Origin: Bacillota bacterium
GTDB taxonomy: Bacteria; Bacillota; Ch66
DNA: 45,971 nt
Reading direction: 5' to 3'
NCBI GenBank assembly: GCA_013178045.1
Contig: JABLXP010000014.1
Span: 1 to 45,971 of the forward strand
The notes under the pieces were generated by a model. That model saw only the letters and a list, made by a program, of their open reading frames with translations. It was not told where the DNA came from and did not search any database. The position numbers and the translations under genes are program-made. This document shows, one piece after another, positions 1 to 7,626 of the stretch; within the stretch, counting starts at the first letter, position 1; the number at the start of each line of letters is the position of its first letter.

Positions 1-127
1 GTGACTTCACTCCTTTATGGGGTTTTCGGTTTGGTTACTTGAAAACTTCTCCAAATTGGGGTGAAGTCCTTTTTTATGGCCCTAAAATCCTTAGTAAATC
101 AAGTGTTGGAAAATTGCAAAAGGCTCA
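1..127. repeat. Left copy of exact 127-bp terminal inverted repeat
   Basis: These 127 bases are the exact reverse complement of the last 127 bases; the match stops at base 128 (T here, where A would be needed). No gene can be read in it. It contains a short inverted pair, GTGACTTCACTCC near base 1 and GGGGTGAAGTCC near base 58. It is probably the edge of an insertion sequence or other multicopy repeat at which assembly stopped. Exactly 127 bp equals a common assembler k-mer, so the arm length may be set by the assembler and the real repeat may extend further. Confidence 0.9.
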
Positions 128-324
128 TACTAGATAAACCGTAACTTTGCAACTTCCAAGATGTCCTCCTTGAACCCAAGTGAGTATATGCAAAAGAATT
201 TTACCATTCTACATACTTCGACCGTTAATTCACCCAAAGGCATGTTATTCTAAATTATGTGGAATTACCTGTCATTATACTTGATGGCCGCAAAGAATGA
301 GCCTAGTGACAGCAAGGGAAGTGG
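128..324. other. Non-coding stretch between the repeat and the kinase gene
   Basis: No open frame with a ribosome binding site was seen on either strand, and no convincing -35/-10 pair. The only clear signal is the purine-rich AAGGGAAG just ahead of the kinase start at 325. Confidence 0.5.
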
Positions 325-2004
325 ATGAAAATGATGTTGGTCAATATCAGGAATAAAATTTTTTCTCTTTTGACCACCAGTCAAAGCATCTCTACAAAAC
401 AAACTGAACGAATGACTGTGAACTTAAGTCAGACGGAACCGCCAGCAAAACTGATTAGCGACGTCGAGCCGCAGAGCTATCTACTCGAACAGATCCTCTC
501 TAAATTTTCCGACTGTATCTTTTTGTTTGACCACCATGGGACATGCCTTCATGCCAATGCCGCCGGTTCGCCGACGTTAAATCTAGCCGAAATGATCGGC
601 AAAAATTGGCATGAATTTGACTTCCCGCCCAAAATGGCTGAGTCTTTTGCCCAGAGTTTTGCCGGGGGCAGCCGCGACAAACGAGTCTTGACCGGTGAAA
701 CCTGCGTTTCCTTTGTATTCAGCAACCGGTGTTTTGAGTATACCCTGTACCCAATTCATTCCTTGGATGGCAACCTCAGATTTGTGGTTACAACGATTAA
801 AGACATTACTGCGCGTAAATGGAACGATGAGGAGTTAAAGGTTTACCGTGAGCAGCTGGAGGAACTGGTGAAAGGCCGTACTTATGATTTAATCAGGACC
901 AATAACAAACTGCAGCAGGAAATTATTCAGCGCCGGCAAGCAGAAGAAGAGGCGCGGCGGAGTGAGGCTCGGCTGCGCCGGATTACCAATGCCATGCAGG
1001 ATATGATCTGTCAGGTTGATCGCGCCGGGATTATCGAATACGCGAGTCCATCCTACCAGAGGGCGGTGGGATATGCGCCCGATTACATGATTGGTCAACC
1101 TTTTCTTGAGTTTGTCCATCCCGAAGATCAAGAAAAAGTAAAAAAGACTATGCAAGCTGCGCTTGAGACTCGGTTAGCGGGGAGCATTGAGTTTCGTCAC
1201 CTTCACGCCAGTCAGGAATACTTGTGGGTGGAAACACTTGGTAATTACTTGTATGACGAGCAAGGGAAAATTGGCGGAATAATTTTCTGTACCCGTGACA
1301 TCACCGAACGCAAGCGGTTGGAAAATGAGATGGCTAAACTTGATCGCATGAATCTGGTGGGAGAAATGGCGGCTAGTATCGCTCACGAGATCAGAAACCC
1401 GATGACCACGATTCGTGGTTTTCTGCAAGTTCTTAAGGTTAAAGATGGGTGTCGCCAATACCGGGAAAGCTTTGAACTAATGATTGAAGAGCTGGATCGG
1501 GCCAACGCGATCATTTCCGAATACCTTTCCCTGGCTAAAGGCAAGGTTGTCAACTTGGAAAAGCGTGATCTCAATGCCATAATTCATGCCCTGGCCCCAC
1601 TGCTTCGGTCTGATGCCATCACCGCTGATAAGTATGTGCACATAAATTTGGGCCAAATTCCGGAATTGCTTCTGGATGAAAAGGAAATCCGACAACTGAT
1701 CATTAATCTTGTCCGCAACGGATTGGAGGCTATGACGGCGGGTGGTAGCCTGACGATCCAAACATTTATGGATGGTAACGAGGCGGTTTTAGCCATTAAA
1801 GATGAGGGGACGGGGATTGCTCCGACGGTGCTGGAGAAATTAGGGACGCCTTTCTTTACCACGAAAGAAAATGGAAATGGTCTGGGGTTACCAGTTTGCT
1901 ACAGCATTGCCGCGAGGCACAATGCCACTATTAAAGTTGAAACCGGGACTTCGGGAACAACCTTTTTTGTCCGGTTCGCTGTAAATCCTTCCAGAATGAA
2001 TTGA
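325..2004 (+). CDS. Orphan PAS-PAS sensor histidine kinase (sporulation-kinase type)
   Basis: This 559-residue protein is a probable cytoplasmic sensor kinase: no membrane segment or signal peptide is visible. Order of parts: a variable N-terminus; a PAS domain at about 50-165; a charged coiled coil at about 165-215; a second PAS at about 216-330 ending in TRDITERK; a HisKA domain with His354 in SIAHEIRNPMTTIRGF; and a HATPase domain with N box NLVRNGLEAM (Asn465), G1 box DEGTGIAP and G2 box NGNGLGL. The H-box wording is typical of KinA/KinB/KinC-like kinases that feed the Spo0F/Spo0A phosphorelay. No response regulator is adjacent, which fits an orphan kinase. The input signal is unknown. 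Start 325 is preceded by AAGGGAAG; the ATG two codons on is a possible alternative. Confidence 0.9.
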   Translation: MKMMLVNIRNKIFSLLTTSQSISTKQTERMTVNLSQTEPPAKLISDVEPQSYLLEQILSKFSDCIFLFDHHGTCLHANAAGSPTLNLAEMIGKNWHEFDFPPKMAESFAQSFAGGSRDKRVLTGETCVSFVFSNRCFEYTLYPIHSLDGNLRFVVTTIKDITARKWNDEELKVYREQLEELVKGRTYDLIRTNNKLQQEIIQRRQAEEEARRSEARLRRITNAMQDMICQVDRAGIIEYASPSYQRAVGYAPDYMIGQPFLEFVHPEDQEKVKKTMQAALETRLAGSIEFRHLHASQEYLWVETLGNYLYDEQGKIGGIIFCTRDITERKRLENEMAKLDRMNLVGEMAASIAHEIRNPMTTIRGFLQVLKVKDGCRQYRESFELMIEELDRANAIISEYLSLAKGKVVNLEKRDLNAIIHALAPLLRSDAITADKYVHINLGQIPELLLDEKEIRQLIINLVRNGLEAMTAGGSLTIQTFMDGNEAVLAIKDEGTGIAPTVLEKLGTPFFTTKENGNGLGLPVCYSIAARHNATIKVETGTSGTTFFVRFAVNPSRMN

Positions 2005-2053
2005 ACATTCGAGAATTGCCGCGAATATAATAAACGACAAAGGAGGGGTGTGG

Positions 2054-2779
2054 ATGCGTATTATGCTAGACCCGGGGCATGGTGGTTACGATACCGGAGC
2101 GATTGGCCCGACCAGCCTCCAAGAAAAGGAGGTCACTTTAGCGGTGGCGAGCGTCGTGGGCAGGCTGCTGGTCTGCGCGGGGCAAGAGGTGCGTCTGACC
2201 CGGAATGGGGACGAGGTGAGTTGGCCGTCTGATCTATGGCAAGACCTCCAAATGCGCTGCGAACTGGCAAACAACTGGCCGGCTGACTATTTTGTGAGCA
2301 TTCATTGTAATGCGGCGAGTGATCCAGCGGCCCACGGTACAGAAACCTACTGTTATAAATTTGGTGGTCAAGGTGAAAGGTTGGCCAGGGCCATTCAAGC
2401 CGAGTTGATTCAAACAACCGGATTGACTGACCGTGGCGTTAAAACAGCCAACTTTTATGTTTTACGGAACACGAAGATGCCAGCGGTGCTTACGGAAATT
2501 GCTTTCATCTCGAATTCCCAGGAAGAGCAACTCCTGGCTGATCCCGGTTTTCAGGAGACCTGTGCTGTGGCTATTGCCACGGGGATAGCGGCTTTTTTGG
2601 GGATACAATTGCCCCCCAGCCTGCCTCCCGATGGTGTTTGGATAAACATTGGGGACCATATAATTGAAGGGAGAATCATTGATGGACGTGCCTGGGGTCC
2701 AGTTCGCCAGGTGGCAGAACTGTTAGGGAAAACGGTTCGTTGGGTTGAGGAAGAAAGGACAGTCATTATTGAATCTTAA
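2054..2779 (+). CDS. N-acetylmuramoyl-L-alanine amidase (Amidase_3, CwlD-like)
   Basis: A zinc amidase of about 241 residues that cleaves the lactyl-amide bond between muramic acid and the stem peptide. Visible family motifs are the first zinc histidine in LDPGHGGYDTGA, a glutamate in LQEKEVTL, the histidine in VSIHCNA, and the catalytic glutamate in PAVLTEIAFISN. The last 45 or so residues (VWINIGDHIIEGRIIDG onward) resemble the copper-amine-oxidase N-terminal-like fold often attached to Firmicute wall enzymes. No signal peptide is visible. The ATG at 2054 is preferred because GGAGG lies 7 nt ahead; the in-frame GTG at 2048 is almost on top of it. CwlD-type enzymes act in spore cortex maturation, which fits the kinase upstream, but that role is inferred. 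The stop codon overlaps that of the convergent neighbour in the palindrome TTAA. Confidence 0.9.
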   Translation: MRIMLDPGHGGYDTGAIGPTSLQEKEVTLAVASVVGRLLVCAGQEVRLTRNGDEVSWPSDLWQDLQMRCELANNWPADYFVSIHCNAASDPAAHGTETYCYKFGGQGERLARAIQAELIQTTGLTDRGVKTANFYVLRNTKMPAVLTEIAFISNSQEEQLLADPGFQETCAVAIATGIAAFLGIQLPPSLPPDGVWINIGDHIIEGRIIDGRAWGPVRQVAELLGKTVRWVEEERTVIIES

Positions 2780-3555
2780 TTGAAATTAGCTTTAAGAGTA
2801 TTCAATATGGTGGCATTGGCATCTGGCTCTTTAGTGATGATCAATAAAAGATCATTTCCTGCAATTGTGCCAAGCACTTCCGGAAAGTGCATACTCTCGA
2901 TCACTAATGCCAGCGCATGGGCATAGCCCGGCGCTGTTTTGATTGTTAGGAAGGCAGACTTGTCGCTGAGCAAAAACACCTTGTTGTTGAGCAGTTCACG
3001 CAACTGCAGCTCGGCCTGCTGCTTTTCTTGTTCGTAATTTTCTCCTTTACACTGAGTTTGTTGCAGCAACTTTTCCGCTTTCTTTTGTTCAGTAATATCC
3101 ATAATTGAGGCCAGACTTTTTTTAGTTCCCGGAATCATCGCGACGGTCATAAGGACATCTTTGACGTTACCATTTTTATCCACAAGTTGGGCTTCGTAGT
3201 TTCTGGGGGCCGCATTGGGAGAAATTCTTCGCAATTGATGATAGGTCAGCATTTTACTCACAGATTCAGGGGTGAATAATTGCGGCCATTTCATCTTCCC
3301 TTCGACTTCTTCTTTAGAATAGCCGGTTATTTTTTCATGTTCTGCGTTGACCATTGATATTGTCGTGTCTTCCTCAATTATACTTGTGGAAGAGCCTGTG
3401 TTTTCGAAAATGGTTCGATACATTTCTTCAGTTTTCTGCATTTCGTCTTTTAACACTTGACACTGGTTGATTGATGCTTCCAGCTGGGCGACTAATTGCT
3501 GCATTTCCTTCAGTTCACGGATCAACTGCTCTTTTGATTTTTCTTCATCGTTCAT
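2776..3555 (-). CDS. PAS domain protein with an ArgR C-terminal-like domain
   Basis: A 259-residue protein of unusual layout. Residues 1-45 are a charged coiled coil. Residues about 46-158 are a PAS domain (EMYRTIFENTGSSTSII to ASIMDITEQKKAE). Residues 160-192 are a second coiled coil. Residues about 197-259 closely resemble the C-terminal oligomerisation/arginine-binding domain of ArgR/AhrC: IKTAPGYAHALALVIE, then FPEVLGTIAGNDLLLI, then TKEPDA. The ArgR N-terminal winged helix is absent, so direct operator binding is not expected. In ArgR the GTIAGDD aspartate pair contacts arginine; here it is Asn234-Asp235, so ligand preference may differ. No kinase, cyclase or output enzyme domain is visible. 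A GGGGAGGGG-type site precedes the start. Possible roles are an amino-acid sensor or a partner of another oligomeric regulator; both are guesses. Domain identity rests on motif recognition only. Confidence 0.8.
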   Translation of the reverse strand: MNDEEKSKEQLIRELKEMQQLVAQLEASINQCQVLKDEMQKTEEMYRTIFENTGSSTSIIEEDTTISMVNAEHEKITGYSKEEVEGKMKWPQLFTPESVSKMLTYHQLRRISPNAAPRNYEAQLVDKNGNVKDVLMTVAMIPGTKKSLASIMDITEQKKAEKLLQQTQCKGENYEQEKQQAELQLRELLNNKVFLLSDKSAFLTIKTAPGYAHALALVIESMHFPEVLGTIAGNDLLLIITKEPDANATILNTLKANFN

Positions 3556-3879
3556 TCCGTGCCCCTCCCCACCTATTTACCAAATTTTTTATTTTAATGA
3601 TTAGACAAATACATTCAATATCCCTGCCACATTAAACAGATTTATTTTTCAAATATACTAAACAGAGGGGCAAATTATTGATGATAATAATCGCAAAAAC
3701 TGGCGGTACATAATTCACAGGCTGGTGTTGGAGGAGAGATGAGTGGGGCGAAATCGCCCTCACACATAGTTTCGATCATTCACCGACCACCCCGGCGAGG
3801 AATATTGTTTTCCAAGAAAATCACCTCCGGTGGTATATTTGTCCCAGAGGAAAAAAATTATTCAGCCTAAATAAAGAGA
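3556..3879. other. AT-rich intergenic region with one hairpin
   Basis: No gene longer than a few codons is supported here. A stable hairpin sits at 3743-3763 (GGGCGA / TCGCCC with an AA loop, extended by GTG/CAC) but lacks a T-tract on either strand. An 11-codon frame at 3815-3780 on the minus strand has a good GGAGGTG site and a TTG start but no recognisable product. Confidence 0.4.
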
Positions 3880-3903
3880 AAACCCCGTGTGTGATGGACG
3901 GGG
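3870..3903 (-). terminator. Intrinsic terminator of the leftward HD-GYP group
   Basis: On the minus strand, CCCCGT and ACGGGG (3903-3883) form a 6-bp stem closing a 9-nt loop, followed by TTTTCTCTTTATTT. It lies just after the small membrane ORF and probably ends the leftward transcript. Confidence 0.7.
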
Positions 3904-3921
3904 AGATTGACATACGAAGTT

Positions 3922-4038
3922 TTAGGGTTTTTGCCGGGCGCGAAACACAACTAAATAAACATTCTGGTAGAAGACGTAAACCACCGCACTGCCGATTAAC
4001 AGAAAAAGCAAGAGCGCCAACAACTTAGTGGTAGACAC
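3922..4038 (-). CDS. Small single-pass membrane protein (38 aa), unknown function
   Basis: This short frame begins with GTG at 4038 and ends with TAA at 3922. The peptide starts MSTTKLLALLLFLLIGSAVV and ends FRARQKP. It has one hydrophobic segment of about 20 residues followed by a positively charged tail, which predicts one membrane span with the tail in the cytoplasm. AGGAGG lies about 12 nt before the GTG, longer than usual. It is third in a leftward group behind the HD-GYP phosphodiesterase and the pyruvate-kinase-C-like gene, 70 bp after the latter, and directly ahead of a terminator. No family is recognised. The main doubt is whether so short a frame is translated. Confidence 0.5.
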   Translation of the reverse strand: MSTTKLLALLLFLLIGSAVVYVFYQNVYLVVFRARQKP

Positions 4039-4107
4039 TTTGAAGCTTCACCTCCTGGCTTTAGTGTAACCAGGAAGCGACTCTCTATAACGCAGGATGA
4101 TCAGGAA

Positions 4108-4650
4108 TTAATCGCGGGGCTTGCAGATAATTTCTTTGACCCGCGTATCAAAGAATTGATGCGAGTGAGCGGGTTGAATAACAACCGCTGCGTCAGCCCC
4201 GGTCGCTGTCCCACCGATGGAAATAATTTCCTGGCCATAGGGGATTAAACCGGCGTCCAGGGCCATCACCGCGATTTCGATGGCCACTTTTACTCCCTGA
4301 CCAAAAATTCGCAGGGTTTGCGCCATGATTTCTGCTGGGTAGACCCCGCCAAACTTGTTGCGAATCGCCCGGTCAACTCCGGCGAACAAATGGGTGGTAG
4401 TCAAAATCTTAACCCCTTGTTCTAGTAATTTCTGGCGCACTGCGGGATCCATTTCGTCGATGCCGGGTCCAGCGTAACCCACGTGGTGAGTCACACAAAC
4501 GACGTTTAAGCCCTGATTGAGTAGTTTTTCAGCGGTGGAGCCGGTGTTCGATGCCACCACGACGTGTTGAATGTTTAATTCTTTAGCTCTTTTAATGGCT
4601 AAATCAATTGTGGCCTCTGTATTCACTTTACCTTTCTTTTCCCAATACAT
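4108..4650 (-). CDS. Stand-alone pyruvate kinase C-terminal-like domain protein (COG1751)
   Basis: The 180-residue product is a single alpha/beta domain like the allosteric C-terminal domain of pyruvate kinase, without the TIM barrel, so it is not a pyruvate kinase. Typical features are MYWEKKGKVNTEATIDLAIKR at the start, HVVVASNTGSTAEKLL, VVCVTHHVG, TTTHLFAGVDRAI and IISIGGTATGADAAVVI. COG1751 proteins of this size are common in archaea and anaerobic Firmicutes; their function is not established. The start is well placed behind AAAGGAGG. It lies 33 bp downstream of the HD-GYP gene and is probably co-transcribed with it. Confidence 0.8.
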   Translation of the reverse strand: MYWEKKGKVNTEATIDLAIKRAKELNIQHVVVASNTGSTAEKLLNQGLNVVCVTHHVGYAGPGIDEMDPAVRQKLLEQGVKILTTTHLFAGVDRAIRNKFGGVYPAEIMAQTLRIFGQGVKVAIEIAVMALDAGLIPYGQEIISIGGTATGADAAVVIQPAHSHQFFDTRVKEIICKPRD

Positions 4651-4683
4651 GTGCTAAACCTCCTTTGGCTTAAATAGTTTTTA

Positions 4684-5811
4684 TTATTCCCTGACGTTGG
4701 ACAACTTTAATCCTTCCCGTAACTGTTTAATTAAGAAGTAAGATTGCTCTTCACTAAAGGCGCGGACAATGTATACGGTAGAGAACTTGTCCAGATCGAT
4801 TTCCTGATGTTTGGTTGCCGGTTGATTGAAACGGTCCAACAGGATTTTAATAATCGGTCTGGTTTGAGCGTCCCGGTTGACATCAATGACCATGCCGATT
4901 TCGCCGGTGTTTAATTGGACCAGACTGCCCACGGGATACACCGCCACGTTTTCCAGAAGCGCGGCCACGATTCGTGCGTCGAACTCTTTTGCTGAACCTT
5001 CACACATTATACGCATGGCTTCTGCTGGATGAAAACCCTGTCGGTATGGGCGGTCGGCTGTCAGTGCGTCGTAGGCGTCAGCAACGGCGGTAATGCGTGC
5101 ATACTCGTGAATCTCATTGTCTTTTAGTCCCCGTGGATAACCTTGCCCATTCAGCCGCTCGTGGTGTTGAAAAGCGACGTGGGCGGACAGGAGCGAAATT
5201 TCCCGGTAGGTACGCAGGATTTCAAAACCGGCGGTAGTATGTTCCTGAACTAAATTATACTCCGCCGGGGTAAGTTTTTCCGGCTTGTTTAATATGGACT
5301 TGGGGATTTGCGTTTTGCCGATATCGTGCAGAATGGCCCCGACAGCCAGATCGCGGAGCTGCAAACTGTTGTAGTGCAAGGAAATTCCCGTCATGATCGA
5401 CAGAATACAGACATTTACCGAATGCGCAAAAGTATAGTCATCTTGGGTTCGAATATCGACCAGGTTCACCATGATGTCTTGGTTGGCCACGATTTCATCG
5501 ATAATTTGATTAACCGTACCTTTGATGCGGTCAACATCAAGTTTGCGGGCTGTTTCCAATTGGTAAAAGGTTTCTTTCAAGGTCTTGACCGTGGCTATCC
5601 GTGTTTTTTCTGAAACCGGCTCAGGAATATCCAGTTCACCAATACTCTCATCTTTGATGTAAAGGCTGGGAACTCCTAACTTTTCCAGGCGGCTGAGATA
5701 AGAACTGGTCAGGGTCATTCCTGCGGCCAGCAGCACGCGGCCATCACCGTTGTATATGTTTTTGGCAATGATCATTCCTGGTGATGCATATCCAAGAGGT
5801 ATACGTCTCAT
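4684..5811 (-). CDS. HD-GYP domain cyclic-di-GMP phosphodiesterase
   Basis: A 375-residue cytoplasmic protein. The first 60 residues (RRIPLGYASPGMIIAKNIYN) match the small N-terminal domain often found ahead of HD-GYP modules. The HD-GYP domain runs from about 125 to 290: His130 in FAHSVNVC, the HD pair His162-Asp163 in LHDIGKTQIP, His191, HHERLNGQGYPRG (GYP at 224-226) and DAYDALTADRPYR. All expected metal ligands and the GYP signature are present, so c-di-GMP hydrolysis is likely. The last 80 residues form a beta-rich domain (VYPVGSLVQLNTGEIGMVI) common in this subfamily. AAAGGAAG precedes the start. It leads a leftward group with the COG1751 gene and the 38-residue membrane peptide, and is divergent from a second HD-GYP gene. 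Confidence 0.92.
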   Translation of the reverse strand: MRRIPLGYASPGMIIAKNIYNGDGRVLLAAGMTLTSSYLSRLEKLGVPSLYIKDESIGELDIPEPVSEKTRIATVKTLKETFYQLETARKLDVDRIKGTVNQIIDEIVANQDIMVNLVDIRTQDDYTFAHSVNVCILSIMTGISLHYNSLQLRDLAVGAILHDIGKTQIPKSILNKPEKLTPAEYNLVQEHTTAGFEILRTYREISLLSAHVAFQHHERLNGQGYPRGLKDNEIHEYARITAVADAYDALTADRPYRQGFHPAEAMRIMCEGSAKEFDARIVAALLENVAVYPVGSLVQLNTGEIGMVIDVNRDAQTRPIIKILLDRFNQPATKHQEIDLDKFSTVYIVRAFSEEQSYFLIKQLREGLKLSNVRE

Positions 5812-6015
5812 TGGTTTACTTCCTTTCTACGAACATGACCTGTTGAATACTATATTCCGGTGACGTACTAATAATTCTATTTAAAGGTAGATAATTCCTT
5901 CTCGGTAATTATTCAGAAGCAAAACATGATAATAGAGAGCAGGAATTGTTGTTTTAATGTCGAAATACCAATCTCAACAGATTCAGTAAATGGGAAAATA
6001 ACCCTGGGAAATATA
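5812..6015. other. Divergent intergenic region between the two HD-GYP genes
   Basis: AT-rich, no gene. It must hold promoters for both directions, but no clean -35/-10 pair stands out. TAAA at 5880 followed 15 nt later by CTCGGTAA weakly resembles a sigma-D promoter but matches too poorly to call. Confidence 0.4.
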
Positions 6016-6090
6016 CATGCAAAGGTGATGAATCTCCGCCTGGATCTGGTCACTTGGGCGGTGAGGAACCAGTAGTGAACCCACTGCATG
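6016..6090 (+). ncRNA. c-di-GMP-II riboswitch aptamer
   Basis: Conserved blocks of the class II cyclic-di-GMP aptamer appear in order: GTGATGAAT (6025-6033), TGGTCACTT (6047-6055) and CCAGTAGTGAACC (6069-6081). The closing stem pairs CATGCA (6016-6021) with TGCATG (6085-6090). An inner stem pairs CTCCGCC with GGCGGTGAG (one bulged T). The loop GGTCACT can pair with AGTGAACC (one bulged A), giving the pseudoknot expected of the class. It lies directly ahead of a terminator and a c-di-GMP phosphodiesterase gene, which supports the assignment. It was identified by comparison with the class from memory, without a covariance search. Confidence 0.85.
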
Positions 6091-6110
6091 TCGAGCGGTG
6101 GATTTTTTAT
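6081..6110 (+). terminator. Riboswitch-controlled intrinsic terminator
   Basis: CCACTGC (6081-6087) pairs with GCGGTGG (6095-6101) around the loop ATGTCGA, followed by A and six T. The left arm shares 6085-6087 with the aptamer closing stem (6085-6090), so the two structures exclude each other. Aptamer folding should therefore prevent termination. Confidence 0.85.
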
Positions 6111-6132
6111 TGGTTGATCAGGAGGCGCCCGA

Positions 6133-7626
6133 ATGACGCGTCAAGGTTTAAGTGAATTATCCAATTTAACTAATCTGCTCATTGATTATGCGATTCAACA
6201 GTTAAACATTTCTCAGTGGAAAATCAAATATGTTGGCCGGGATACGGAAAATGATCCATATATTACGGCCCTGATCCGCCGTCATTTGATCGATGAGAAA
6301 GACGTTGTTCTAGGTGTTGATCAGTCGGGTGATATTCTGGTGCTCCCTGAACTGGAGCATATTCTTAAATCCAGCAATGTGTCAGAAATTCTTCTGCCTT
6401 TTGAAACCAACGGCGAGTTAGCCGGCATCATGACTATCGACCGTTCTGAGCTAACCGGCCTTCCGCCGGCGCGGGCTAAAGATCTGGGCCGCTGGGTAAT
6501 CGAAAGGGTAGAAAAACAGCTGACCAATTTAATTAAAGAAACTGTTATAATTGATCCTGAAACTAAAGTCTATGAACGGACTTACTTTGAGGAGAAACTG
6601 CGGGGAGTCATCGCCCGTGCCACGCTGGCCAATACCCCTGTCAACTTGCTGGTATGCGGCGTGGAAGTCTACGGCCGGGACGGGACAATCGCGACCACGG
6701 AGCAAGTGAAAAGGGCGGTTGTGGCCACGGCACAGGTCATAAGTCAAACTTGTCGGGAGCTTGATGTGGTCGGACGGCTCTCCGAACAGGTTTTTGCGCT
6801 GGCCCTGATTGGTCTAAGTAGCCAAGAAGTTCGCTGTTTTGGCGAACAGCTACAGGCTAGGATCAAGCAATTGGATATTTCCCAACAACTATTTATTCTT
6901 CCCTCGATTGGTGTTGCTTCATTTCCCCGTGATTGTTTTACGGCCGAAAAACTGCTCGACCTGAGTTATTGGACCTATCTGTATGCCCGGGGACAGGAGG
7001 CGGGGTCGATTCAGTTTTTTAGCTCTTACCAGGAAGAAAACACTCCTTATGACCAGCTCAAAGAACAACTCCTGGTGCATTCAGTCGAAGCCCTGGCGGC
7101 GGCGGTTGATGCCCGGGACCACTACACCGCCAAACACTCCCGGTTTGTGGCCGAGCTGAGTTCGGCGATTGCCCAGGCCCTTGGTCTAGTCAAGGAAGAG
7201 GCGTTTCAGGTGGGTATGGCCGGCCTGGTCCATGACGTGGGGAAGATTGGTGTTTCCGACAGTATTCTGAATAAGCAGGGTCCTCTGACGGTGGAGGAGA
7301 GACAGATTATTCAAACTCACCCGATTGTAGGCGGTAATATTATGCGGGAATTGCGCAACTTAAACCGGCTGGAACCCGCGATCGTTCATCATCACGAGCG
7401 TTTCGATGGCAAGGGTTACCCGGCTGGCCTAGCTGGCCAGGGTATTCCTTTACCGGCTCGGATCCTGGCAGTGGCGGATGCCTACCATGCAATGATTTCG
7501 GACCGGCCCTATCGCCGGCGTTTAACGAAGAGAGCCGCCTTGGCGGAACTTGAGGCCAATAAAAATACTCAGTTTGATTCGCGCGTTGTGGACGCTTTAC
7601 TCAAGATTGAGACTGGGGGAATTTAG
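6133..7626 (+). CDS. Degenerate GGDEF / HD-GYP c-di-GMP phosphodiesterase
   Basis: A 497-residue protein. Residues 1-135 form a GAF-like sensory region. Residues about 140-297 have the fold pattern of a GGDEF domain (VYERTYFEEKL, LPSIGVASFP), but the active-site loop reads GRLSEQ (214-219) instead of GGDEF, so diguanylate cyclase activity is not expected; it may bind GTP or act as a regulatory domain. Residues about 312-497 are an HD-GYP domain with HD at 367-368 (LVHDVGKIG), HHERFDGKGYP (GYP 428-430) and DAYHAMISDRPYRRR, so hydrolysis is likely intact. CAGGAGG precedes the ATG. Expression is probably controlled by the upstream c-di-GMP-II riboswitch, giving feedback in which its own substrate switches it on. 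Confidence 0.92.
   Translation: MTRQGLSELSNLTNLLIDYAIQQLNISQWKIKYVGRDTENDPYITALIRRHLIDEKDVVLGVDQSGDILVLPELEHILKSSNVSEILLPFETNGELAGIMTIDRSELTGLPPARAKDLGRWVIERVEKQLTNLIKETVIIDPETKVYERTYFEEKLRGVIARATLANTPVNLLVCGVEVYGRDGTIATTEQVKRAVVATAQVISQTCRELDVVGRLSEQVFALALIGLSSQEVRCFGEQLQARIKQLDISQQLFILPSIGVASFPRDCFTAEKLLDLSYWTYLYARGQEAGSIQFFSSYQEENTPYDQLKEQLLVHSVEALAAAVDARDHYTAKHSRFVAELSSAIAQALGLVKEEAFQVGMAGLVHDVGKIGVSDSILNKQGPLTVEERQIIQTHPIVGGNIMRELRNLNRLEPAIVHHHERFDGKGYPAGLAGQGIPLPARILAVADAYHAMISDRPYRRRLTKRAALAELEANKNTQFDSRVVDALLKIETGGI

Noticed and set aside
3780-3815. 11-codon minus-strand frame with a good GGAGGTG site
   Set aside because: Too short to judge, no conserved feature, and it ends ahead of a hairpin that is not a terminator.
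5878-5906. Sigma-D (flagellar) promoter
   Set aside because: TAAA and 15-nt spacing fit, but the -10 CTCGGTAA matches GCCGATAA poorly.
6550-7025. GGDEF domain as an active diguanylate cyclase
   Set aside because: The signature loop reads GRLSEQ instead of GGDEF, so only the fold remains; the HD-GYP half carries the activity.
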